This document shows positions 4,613 through 9,257 of a DNA stretch of 9,257 nt, piece by piece. The notes below the pieces were generated by a model. That model was not told the origin of the DNA. It was given only the letters and a program-made list of their open reading frames with translations, and did no database searches. Source of the stretch: DASVSL01 sp036388095 (GTDB lineage: Bacteria > Patescibacteriota > Saccharimonadia > Saccharimonadales > Saccharimonadaceae); the NCBI GenBank assembly GCA_036388095.1, contig DASVSL010000047.1, forward strand, positions 1 to 9,257, read 5' to 3'. How positions within the stretch are numbered: position 1 is the stretch's first letter; every line of letters starts with the position of its first letter. Position numbers and translations under genes: made by a program.

Positions 4613-5007
4613 TTCTGCTTAGTGTCAGCGTACAGGTGGGCAACGTCATGCACCATCGCCACCAATTTGTCGGCTTCTTCCATACTGACAGTCTGTTTGA
4701 CTTGACTGGCTTGTTTGGCGACCTTCCAGAGTCGGTCGTGTAGGTCCGGGTAGGTTTCGAGATGCTCTGGTTTAAAATAATCGCTCCACAGGATATAAAT
4801 CTCGCGTTTTACCTTCTGTGCATGCTTTTCTTTGTTCACGACGCTCCGCACAAAGGTATTGTGCTTTTCAACGCTGTCGAGCTCACCAAGACTTTCAATC
4901 TTTTGGATCATCCGTCGGCAGGTCTCCGCAGAATGACTCATGGTGTCAATTTCGTAGATGCCGCAGGGAATGTCGCAGTGTGCGGCAACAGATTTAATAA
5001 ACGCCAT
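4609..5007 (-). CDS. sodN: Nickel-containing superoxide dismutase precursor
   Basis: A 132-residue protein. After a 9-residue leader (MAFIKSVAA) comes the NiSOD hook HCDIPCGIY: His10, Cys11 and Cys15 correspond to His1, Cys2 and Cys6 of the mature enzyme and ligate nickel. The rest is the four-helix-bundle subunit, with the family-typical block YILWSDYFKPEHLETYPDLH (residues 71-90). The mature chain would be 123 residues, near the family norm. The enzyme is a cytoplasmic homohexamer in characterised species and converts superoxide to oxygen and hydrogen peroxide. The leader must be cut exactly before the histidine, and the next gene encodes the expected peptidase. A very strong Shine-Dalgarno (AAAGGAGGG, 7 nt from the ATG) implies high expression. 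The gene is separated from trmD upstream by about 73 nt. Confidence 0.95.
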   Translation of the reverse strand: MAFIKSVAAHCDIPCGIYEIDTMSHSAETCRRMIQKIESLGELDSVEKHNTFVRSVVNKEKHAQKVKREIYILWSDYFKPEHLETYPDLHDRLWKVAKQASQVKQTVSMEEADKLVAMVHDVAHLYADTKQK

Positions 5008-5014
5008 AGAGTAT

Positions 5015-5043
5015 CCCTCCTTTGATTGCTACCTATCAGTATA
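5015..5043 (-). promoter_or_regulatory. sodN Shine-Dalgarno and possible -10
   Basis: AAAGGAGGG (5023-5015) is the best Shine-Dalgarno of the window and fixes the sodN start. TATACT (5043-5038) upstream is a plausible -10, but no good -35 lies at the right distance. sodN may therefore have its own weak or regulated promoter, or be read through from trmD. No TTGCAA-type Nur box was seen. Confidence 0.45.
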
Positions 5044-5080
5044 TAACTGTTTCAGGCCGTATCCGGCGCGATGGTTGTGG

Positions 5081-5779
5081 CTAGGCGTCGGCTTTTTTTG
5101 ACTGAGCATCGCGCCAGGCGGCAATGTCGCCGTGATGACCGTTTAATAAGACATCTGGCACTTTCAAGCCATTGAAATCAGCCGGGCGCGTGTACTGGGG
5201 GTACTCTAACGTTTCACCGTCCGAAAAGCTTTCTAGCTCGGCACTATTCTCACCCCCGAGGACCCCGGGCAGCAGCCGCACGATACTATCGACTATCGTC
5301 ATGGCTGGTAGCTCACCCCCAGTCAGGACATAGTCGCCAACACTGATTTCTTCATCGACAAGCGCGAGAATCCGCTCGTCGTATCCTTCGTAGCGTCCAC
5401 AAATAAAGATGTAGCCGTGGTCAGTCTGGCTGTAGTCACGGGCCAAAGCTTGTTTCCAGCGTGTCCCGCGTGGCGTCATCAGCAGGACCCTGGCGTCGGG
5501 GTCATTTGTTTTCGCCTGCAGCACTGCGTTCCAGAGCGGTTCGATCATTAGTAGCATGCCATCGCCGCCGCCATATGGCGTATCGTCGACCGTCCGGCGC
5601 GGGCCAAGCCCGAAGTCACGCAGATCAATCGTGGTCAGTTGCACGATCCCGTCTTTTTGCGCCTTCCACATCATTGAATTGCCGAAGACACCGGTAAACA
5701 TGTTCGGAAAGAGGGTGATAACCTGAAACTTCTTTACCTGCCTAAACTTCTCTGGCTCGGTCGCTACATCATTATTCAT
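5081..5779 (-). CDS. trmD: tRNA (guanine-N1)-methyltransferase TrmD
   Basis: A 232-residue protein, a normal TrmD length. It transfers a methyl group from S-adenosylmethionine to N1 of G37 in tRNAs that have G at 36 and 37, which prevents +1 frameshifting. Recognisable blocks in order are KKFQVITLFPNMF at the N-terminus, YGGGDGMLLMIEPLW, LLMTPRGTRWKQ, ICGRYEGYDERI and SVGDYVLTGGELPAM, then DSIVRLLPGVLG. The last blocks form the SPOUT trefoil knot that binds the cofactor. I chose the ATG at 5779. A TTG at 5788 in frame would add three residues and has a GAGA element closer by. The gene stands apart from rpsP and khpA, rimM is not present, and sodN follows on the same strand. Confidence 0.95.
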   Translation of the reverse strand: MNNDVATEPEKFRQVKKFQVITLFPNMFTGVFGNSMMWKAQKDGIVQLTTIDLRDFGLGPRRTVDDTPYGGGDGMLLMIEPLWNAVLQAKTNDPDARVLLMTPRGTRWKQALARDYSQTDHGYIFICGRYEGYDERILALVDEEISVGDYVLTGGELPAMTIVDSIVRLLPGVLGGENSAELESFSDGETLEYPQYTRPADFNGLKVPDVLLNGHHGDIAAWRDAQSKKADA

Positions 5780-5859
5780 GTTAGACAATACATCTCGCTA
5801 CTTATACTTGAAACTATGCCACAAGTTTGGCGGGTGAATCTGTTACAGCCTAGCAGCTA

Positions 5860-5888
5860 TTGACTTTTTTGTCTATGTTTGCTATAAT
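5860..5888 (+). promoter_or_regulatory. Near-consensus promoter of the 90-aa gene
   Basis: TTGACT (5860-5865), a 17-nt spacer, and TATAAT (5883-5888) preceded by TGC. This is the closest to consensus of all promoters seen here. The predicted start is about 5895, which leaves a 32-nt leader carrying AGGA 8 nt before the ATG. Confidence 0.85.
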
Positions 5889-5926
5889 AGTAGTTTAGAC
5901 CTCTCTAGTACGTTAGGATACGAACA

Positions 5927-6199
5927 ATGGTCGACAACGTCGCCGAAGAAGTTACTCGCAACCATTCAACCGAGCTGGTTGCATCCATGACAGTCCAAGC
6001 AAAACTCGCTGGCCATTCGATGCTGCCTACAGCGTGTAAGGACGCTGAGAAATCTGCTCGCAAACATCTCCTCGCGCTGTCGAAAGACTCCGTGAAGAAA
6101 CATGGTGTATTGCGGGCGCTACGCATGAAGTACCACGTGACTGCCATCCGTGTCGCATACGTGACTTTCATGTGCCATATCCCGTTCAGCGGCTTATAG
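5927..6199 (+). CDS. Unrecognised 90-aa basic protein
   Basis: I do not recognise this protein. The start is well supported: a near-consensus promoter, a 32-nt leader and AGGA (5915-5918) 8 nt before the ATG. The 90 residues are rich in Lys, Arg, His and Ala. The N-terminal two thirds look helical (for example KDAEKSARKHLLALSKDSVK). The C-terminus is more hydrophobic (TAIRVAYVTFMCHIPFSG), perhaps one short strand pair or a weak membrane contact. No cysteine pairs, signal peptide or catalytic motif stand out. A 124-codon frame on the opposite strand has no expression signals. The gene lies divergent from trmD and convergent with khpA, splitting the usual rpsP-trmD order. A structured 3' UTR and a bidirectional terminator follow. 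Its strong promoter suggests abundance. Confidence 0.7.
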   Translation: MVDNVAEEVTRNHSTELVASMTVQAKLAGHSMLPTACKDAEKSARKHLLALSKDSVKKHGVLRALRMKYHVTAIRVAYVTFMCHIPFSGL

Positions 6200-6265
6200 C
6201 CCACCAAAGGAAGTTCGCCGTCGAGATACAATCTCCGGCTTGCAGCTCCTCGGTGGGCTTCCTTT
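6198..6265 (+). promoter_or_regulatory. 3' UTR with two mutually exclusive stems
   Basis: AGCCCACC (6198-6205) can pair with GGTGGGCT (6252-6259). Alternatively AAAGGAAG (6206-6213) can pair with CTTCCTTT (6258-6265). Both are perfect 8-bp stems, but they share 6258-6259 and would interlock, so only one forms easily. Between them GCCG-TC-GAGAT (6217-6227) pairs with ATCTC-CGGC (6231-6239) around loop ACA. The second stem is followed by ATTTT. This resembles a terminator/antiterminator pair or a stable 3'-UTR RNA. Confidence 0.4.
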
Positions 6266-6277
6266 ATTTTCAGGACC

Positions 6278-6306
6278 AAAAAACCCGGCGTTTGGCCGGG
6301 CTTTTT
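6278..6306. terminator. Bidirectional intrinsic terminator between the 90-aa gene and khpA
   Basis: CCCGGC (6284-6289) pairs with GCCGGG (6295-6300) around GTTTG. A run of six A lies on the left (6278-6283) and five T on the right (6302-6306). On the minus strand the single imperfect pair becomes a G-U wobble and the stem ends in six T. It can end the plus-strand gene and also minus-strand transcription from khpA. Confidence 0.85.
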
Positions 6307-6434
6307 AGCACATACAAGGCTCTCAAACCTTTACTCGCTAAGCTTCTCAAGGCTTAATGAGTGAGTTTGCTCGCGGGAGCTTTTTGTAGTTTTTGTTTCT
6401 CGCAGTTCAAGAGGTTTGTTGAACTTAAGCACTA

Positions 6435-6884
6435 CTATATATCAAGGTCGTCGTATTCGGCAAGCTCTTTTCGCGTATTTCGCATACGATCAGATTCGCC
6501 GTCCTCAGGCCGAGCTGGCGCAGGCGTGACATCGTCATCATCGTCGCTTGCTGCTATCTCGTCGGACGGAGTCGAGGCGACGTCATCAACGTCGGTCGGT
6601 GGCGTTTCGCGAGGTGTGCCGCGTTCGCCTTCTGGACGGTCAACGTCAACGATTTTCAGGTTGTAGCGAGCGTCGTTCTTGGTACCGAGCGCACGCAGCA
6701 GCGAACGCAGGCTTTGTGCCGTCGAGCCACGCTTCCCAATCACGCGTCCCAGGTCTTCCGGGTCGACGGTCAGTTCCAGCAAAACCCCTTTTTCGTCGAT
6801 CGTACGTTCGACTTTGACGCTGTCTGGTTTTTCAACTAATGACTTAACGATGTATTCAATAAACTGTTGGTCAATGCTCGACAT
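6435..6884 (-). CDS. khpA: KH-domain RNA-binding protein KhpA (YlqC) with long acidic tail
   Basis: A 149-residue protein. Residues 1-82 are a complete KhpA: an N-terminal helix (QFIEYIVKSLVEKP), then VLLELTVDPEDLGRVIGKRG with the GKRG (50-53) GxxG loop that contacts single-stranded RNA, a helix, and a last strand (YNLKIVDVD). Homologues are usually about 75-80 residues and act with KhpB in RNA chaperoning or regulation of division genes in Firmicutes. Residues 83-149 are an added low-complexity tail rich in Asp, Glu, Pro and Thr, including SDDDDDVT, with a short charged end (RNTRKELAEYDDLDI). The tail looks disordered and may mimic RNA or tune binding, which is inference. GAGGAGAGG sits just before the ATG. 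The gene is normally next to rpsP, but here a plus-strand gene intervenes. Confidence 0.92.
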   Translation of the reverse strand: MSSIDQQFIEYIVKSLVEKPDSVKVERTIDEKGVLLELTVDPEDLGRVIGKRGSTAQSLRSLLRALGTKNDARYNLKIVDVDRPEGERGTPRETPPTDVDDVASTPSDEIAASDDDDDVTPAPARPEDGESDRMRNTRKELAEYDDLDI

Positions 6885-6919
6885 CCGGCCTCTCCTCGCT
6901 TTAACCTGTCTGTACTAAC

Positions 6920-6928
6920 ACTATAGCA
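6920..6928 (-). promoter_or_regulatory. Extended -10 of khpA
   Basis: TGC-TATAGT (6928-6920, minus strand) is an extended -10 like the others in this window, without a convincing -35. The predicted start near 6913 gives a 29-nt leader that contains the khpA Shine-Dalgarno. Confidence 0.5.
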
Positions 6929-6982
6929 CGGAGGTAGCAGGAGCAGTTTGTGAGAATATTGGCATGAATTTTGTATGTACTA

Positions 6983-7011
6983 TTGACTTTAATATATTTA
7001 TATGTTACTAT
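6983..7011 (+). promoter_or_regulatory. Promoter of the 72-aa gene
   Basis: TTGACT (6983-6988), a 17-nt spacer and TACTAT (7006-7011) preceded by TGT. The predicted start is about 7018, giving a leader of about 42 nt with AGGAG (7050-7054) 5 nt before the ATG at 7060. The region around it is AT-rich, in sharp contrast to the gene. Confidence 0.8.
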
Positions 7012-7059
7012 GATAAATGAAGCATCAGACCGACTGGTGCCAGAACCTTAGGAGACCTC

Positions 7060-7278
7060 ATGCCCGAGGGACGCGCCGGACGCTCCGGCAAGCAGAAGGC
7101 TTACGCCGAGTACCTGCAGAAGCACGGCGTCACCCGCACGATCGTCGCCGGCCGCAACGCCGGCCCGAGCCAGGACCAGGCCGTGGGCTCCGCCGCCCTC
7201 AGGCGGCTCAACGACCCGAACGCCCGCAAGAAGGGCAAGCCCACCGGCATCGGTCGCAAGCGCCGCTTCGGCATCTGA
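7060..7278 (+). CDS. Unrecognised 72-aa very basic protein, GC-rich gene
   Basis: I do not recognise this protein. It has 72 residues, a strong Shine-Dalgarno (AGGAG, 5 nt spacing) and a clear promoter. It is rich in Gly, Arg and Lys: the start is PEGRAGRSGKQKAYAEYL, the middle is GVTRTIVAGRNAGPSQDQAV, and the end RKKGKPTGIGRKRRFGI is strongly cationic. This composition suits a nucleic-acid or ribosome-associated protein, and its place between rpsP and khpA fits, but that is inference. 68 of 72 sense codons end in G or C, unlike the mixed usage of rpsP and khpA on either side. This could reflect very high expression or recent transfer. Frames on both strands stay open here only because of the GC content. 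Two hairpins separate it from the convergent rpsP. Confidence 0.8.
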   Translation: MPEGRAGRSGKQKAYAEYLQKHGVTRTIVAGRNAGPSQDQAVGSAALRRLNDPNARKKGKPTGIGRKRRFGI

Positions 7279-7289
7279 GCCTCCACCAC

Positions 7290-7334
7290 GTTTGACTCCG
7301 GTCAAACAAAGGACCCGCAGAGTTTCTGCGGGTC
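7290..7334. terminator. Two tandem hairpins between the convergent 72-aa gene and rpsP
   Basis: GTTTGAC (7290-7296) pairs with GTCAAAC (7301-7307) around TCCG. GACCCGCAGA (7312-7321) pairs with TCTGCGGGTC (7325-7334). The second is a strong GC stem. Neither is followed by a proper T run on the plus strand. On the minus strand the second is followed by CCTTTGTTTG, a weak U tract, so rpsP termination is the better guess. Confidence 0.6.
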
Positions 7335-7356
7335 TGCTCATGTTCGGGCGAATTGT

Positions 7357-7737
7357 TTAGGCGGCTTCGTCTGTTGTTTCAACCGCTGGTTCAGCCGGAG
7401 CTTCTTCGACAGCAGCTTCTTCTTTTGGCTGATTCCGTCGTAACTTTTCCGGGTGACGAATCGCCAACTTCTTTTCGGAGACATCTTTTACCCAAGCAGG
7501 TAAATCAACCTTTTGCTCTTTGAGAATCCGCACGACGCGTGGGGTCGGCTGCGCACCATTACCAAGGTAATGCGCTACTTTTTCCGTATTGATGCGGGTT
7601 TCTTTGGTGTGCGGGTTGTAGCTGCCGACATAGGCAACAACACGTCCGCTACTAGGGTGACGCTGGGATTCTTGCACAGCCAGGCGGTAAACCGGCAATG
7701 CCTTACGGCCGAGGCGCTGAAGACGGATGGCGAGCAT
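7357..7737 (-). CDS. rpsP: Ribosomal protein bS16 with Ala/Glu-rich C-terminal extension
   Basis: A 126-residue protein. Residues 1-85 are bS16: MLAIRLQRLGRKALPVYRLAV at the start, the conserved GSYNPHTKE block, then NTEKVAHYLGNGAQPTPRVV and the ILKEQKV helix. It is an assembly protein of the small ribosomal subunit. Typical S16 ends at about 80-90 residues. Here a tail of about 40 residues rich in Ala, Glu and Pro follows (QPKEEAAVEEAPAEPAV and onward). Such extensions occur in several lineages and are probably disordered. The start codon has a GAGGA element, but at a long distance of about 13-14 nt. The promoter lies across the glyA stop codon. In most bacteria khpA, rimM and trmD follow directly. 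Here a plus-strand gene comes first and rimM is absent. Confidence 0.95.
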   Translation of the reverse strand: MLAIRLQRLGRKALPVYRLAVQESQRHPSSGRVVAYVGSYNPHTKETRINTEKVAHYLGNGAQPTPRVVRILKEQKVDLPAWVKDVSEKKLAIRHPEKLRRNQPKEEAAVEEAPAEPAVETTDEAA

Positions 7738-7787
7738 AGGTAGTAACTGGTTCCTCTCTATTAGTCTAGTATGACAATCAGTGGTCC

Positions 7788-7816
7788 ACTATACCCTAAA
7801 GACTCACCCCGGTCAA
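7788..7816 (-). promoter_or_regulatory. rpsP promoter overlapping the glyA stop codon
   Basis: On the minus strand TTGACC (7816-7811), a 17-nt spacer and TATAGT (7793-7788). The -35 includes the glyA TGA. The predicted start is about 7781, giving a 44-nt leader. Confidence 0.7.
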
Positions 7817-9099
7817 TCTGTCAGTGGCACATTTGTGGGCGGTGGGAATTGCCGGGCTAGTTGCGCCACATTACCGCGCAAATCGGCCAAGCGAGCCGCG
7901 TCGTCTCGGGCGTTAATTGCCTGCTTCATCCAACGAGCCAGCTGGGGCATGTGCTCGGCCGTCAGGCCACGCGTCGTCACGCCGGGCGTGCCAAGCCGAA
8001 TACCACTCGGGCGAAATGGTGGCAGCGGATCATCCGGAACAACGTTTTTGTTGAGCGTCAGCCCGATCGCTTCGCACGCTTTTTCCGCTACACTGCCGTC
8101 GATACCGAAACTGCCGTGCACGTCGGTCAAAATAAGGTGATTGGTCGTACCGCCGGTGATCAGCTGAAAGCCCTCGGTCGTCATTGCGCCCGCCAACGCT
8201 TTGGCATTCGTCACAATCTGCGCGGCGTACTGAGCAAACTCAGGTTGCAACGCTTCGCCAAACGCGACGGCTTTGGCGGCGATGCTGTGCATATGCGGGC
8301 CGCCCTGCATGCCAGGAAAGACAGCACGGTCGATCAAGGTCGGGATGTTTTGGAGCGTTTTTTCTGGTGCTTTGAGCGGGTTTCCAACCGTCCCCCTACT
8401 CAAGATCAAGCCGCCCCGCGGACCACGTAACGTTTTGTGGGTCGTGGTGGTCATAACGTGAAAGCCGGCTGTGAGTGGATTCGGGCTGACGCCGCCTGCA
8501 ATCAGGCCCGCAATATGCGCCATATCGGCCATCAGGAGGGCACCGACTTCGTTGCCGATGGCGACAAATTTGACGTAGTCAAGCTCACCCGGATAGCCCG
8601 AAAAGCCGGCTAGGATGATCTTTGGCTTGTGTTCAAACGCCAACTGTCGCAATTGCTCATAGTCAATCTCACCGGTCGTGGTATCTTTCATCTTGTAGCG
8701 CACAAAATTATACAGTTTGGCGCTGCGGGTCACGGGTGCACCGTGCGTCAGATGACCGCCGTGGCTCAGGTCCATCGCCAATATCGTATCGCCAGGCTCT
8801 AACCATGCACTGTAAACTGCCTCGTTAGCTGGTGCCCCGCTATGCGGCTGGACATTAGCATGATCGGCGCTGAATAGTTGCTTCGCCCGGTCAATTGCCT
8901 GCTGCTCGATCTGATCGGTAAATTCCTGCCCACCGTAATAGCGTCGCCCGGGGTAGCCTTCGCTGTACTTATTGGTGAACACACTGCCCAGCGCACTCAG
9001 CACGGCGGGACTGACGTAATTTTCACTCGGGATCAGATCAAAGCCATCACGTTGACGCGCGGCTTCATGTTGGATTAATTCTTCGATTTCGTTGTTCAT
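7813..9099 (-). CDS. glyA: Serine hydroxymethyltransferase
   Basis: A 428-residue protein, full length for bacterial SHMT. It is a PLP enzyme that interconverts serine and glycine while moving a one-carbon unit to or from tetrahydrofolate. Visible landmarks are LIPSENYVSPAVL near the N-terminus, the NKYSEGYPGRRYYGG block (residues 43-57), QPHSGAPAN, the cofactor-binding DMAHIAGL with Asp192 and His195, and TTTTHKTLRGPRGG with Lys222 forming the internal aldimine with PLP. Later, GMQGGPHMH and the C-terminal domain with RLGTPGVTTRG are intact. No key residue is missing. The ATG at 9099 is preceded by GCGGGA, a modest Shine-Dalgarno. The gene has an insulated upstream terminator, and rpsP follows from its own promoter. 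Confidence 0.97.
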   Translation of the reverse strand: MNNEIEELIQHEAARQRDGFDLIPSENYVSPAVLSALGSVFTNKYSEGYPGRRYYGGQEFTDQIEQQAIDRAKQLFSADHANVQPHSGAPANEAVYSAWLEPGDTILAMDLSHGGHLTHGAPVTRSAKLYNFVRYKMKDTTTGEIDYEQLRQLAFEHKPKIILAGFSGYPGELDYVKFVAIGNEVGALLMADMAHIAGLIAGGVSPNPLTAGFHVMTTTTHKTLRGPRGGLILSRGTVGNPLKAPEKTLQNIPTLIDRAVFPGMQGGPHMHSIAAKAVAFGEALQPEFAQYAAQIVTNAKALAGAMTTEGFQLITGGTTNHLILTDVHGSFGIDGSVAEKACEAIGLTLNKNVVPDDPLPPFRPSGIRLGTPGVTTRGLTAEHMPQLARWMKQAINARDDAARLADLRGNVAQLARQFPPPTNVPLTD

Positions 9100-9140
9100 A
9101 GGTAATCCCGCTGTTTAACACTGAATAGGTGGCTACTACC

Positions 9141-9146
9141 AGTATA
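9141..9146 (-). promoter_or_regulatory. Possible glyA -10
   Basis: TATACT on the minus strand (9146-9141) lies just after the upstream terminator and 41 nt before the glyA ATG. The matching -35 region would fall inside the terminator hairpin and is poor. Confidence 0.35.
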
Positions 9147-9153
9147 CCTACAT

Positions 9154-9198
9154 AAAAAAGACCCTCGCTTCCAGACCATAATGTCCGAAAACGAGGGT
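9154..9198 (-). terminator. Strong minus-strand terminator upstream of glyA
   Basis: On the minus strand 9198-9183 pairs with 9176-9161 as a 16-bp stem including wobbles. Its ends are ACCCTCG and CGAGGGT and the loop is ATTATG. A C and then six T (9159-9154) follow. It ends a minus-strand gene that must lie beyond the right edge. Confidence 0.85.
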
Positions 9199-9216
9199 GA
9201 CGACGTCAGGCCGCGG

Positions 9217-9255
9217 TCAATCGTCGGTCGTGAGGGTGCCGACGTTGACCGCCCT
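9217..9255 (-). CDS. Possible C-terminus of an upstream minus-strand gene (partial)
   Basis: One minus-strand frame entering from the right edge encodes RAVNVGTLTTDD and stops at TGA (9219-9217), 18 nt before the terminator hairpin. Its codons are almost all C- or G-ending, like the other small GC-biased genes here. Twelve residues are too few to name a product. A second frame entering from the edge stops at 9208-9206 and is arginine-rich, so it is less likely. Confidence 0.4.
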   Translation of the reverse strand, partial: RAVNVGTLTTDD

Positions 9256-9257
9256 CA

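Noticed and set aside
5905..6279. A 124-codon minus-strand frame opposite the 90-aa gene
   Set aside because: It has no promoter or Shine-Dalgarno, and the plus-strand frame has a near-consensus promoter, a ribosome binding site and a terminator.
6369..6385. A second plus-strand terminator (GCTC-GCGG-GAGC followed by TTTTT)
   Set aside because: The stem is only 4 bp and a much better bidirectional terminator lies upstream at 6278-6306.
7017..7295. A 92-codon frame whose ATG coincides with the predicted transcription start, which could be a leaderless gene
   Set aside because: Its Arg/His/Pro-rich product is what a GC-rich gene gives in a shifted frame. The 72-aa frame has a strong AGGAG Shine-Dalgarno and a plausible protein.
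1..9257. CRISPR array, insertion sequence or toxin-antitoxin module
   Set aside because: No regularly spaced repeats, transposase or recognisable toxin/antitoxin pair were found on either strand.

Overview
The window looks like a stretch of a small, gene-dense bacterial chromosome of moderate GC content. I favour a member of the Candidate Phyla Radiation (Patescibacteria), most likely Candidatus Saccharibacteria (TM7). The grounds are the mixture of housekeeping genes (rpsP, khpA, trmD, glyA) with small orphan proteins, long C-terminal tails on S16 and KhpA, a dockerin-bearing surface protein, and a dismantled rpsP-trmD operon. This placement is inference. All CDS use the standard genetic code, with TAA, TAG and TGA all used as stops.

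Layout. 1-711: the C-terminal end of a secreted FN3/Ig-like/dockerin protein (+) and its terminator. 712-1003: no gene, but one candidate structured RNA element. 1004-2385 (-): a lipid kinase and a PAP2 phosphatase, translationally coupled. 2386-3191: a hairpin-rich spacer, then an unrecognised 121-aa protein (-) behind a strong promoter and a structured leader of about 130 nt. 3201-3611 (-): a self-contained tRNA-Gln(CTG) transcription unit. It holds an intact tRNA flanked on one side by an interrupted tRNA-Gln copy and on the other by a tRNA-Gln 3' fragment. 3621-5007 (-): a nickel superoxide dismutase operon of sodN, a SodX-type maturation peptidase fused to a membrane domain, and a small membrane protein, with overlapping start and stop codons. 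5081-5779 (-): trmD. 5860-6306 (+): a 90-aa orphan gene with a near-consensus promoter and a bidirectional terminator. 6435-6884 (-): khpA with an acidic tail. 6983-7278 (+): a very GC-rich, basic 72-aa orphan gene. 7357-7816 (-): rpsP. 7813-9099 (-): glyA. 9154-9257 (-): a strong terminator and perhaps the last codons of another gene.

How the parts work together. rpsP, khpA and trmD normally sit in one operon with rimM. Here they keep their order and strand, but two plus-strand orphan genes with their own promoters split them, rimM is absent, and sodN rather than rplS follows trmD. The NiSOD cluster makes biochemical sense: SodX should remove the nine-residue leader of SodN to expose the N-terminal histidine needed for nickel binding. 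The kinase/PAP2 pair would add phosphate to and remove it from lipid substrates.

The most unusual part is the tRNA-Gln locus, where the promoter and terminator frame an outer, interrupted tRNA that contains a complete second tRNA. A recurring extended -10 promoter (TGN followed by a TATAAT-like hexamer, often 17 nt after a TTGAC-type -35) is visible upstream of many genes and gives good support for the transcription units.
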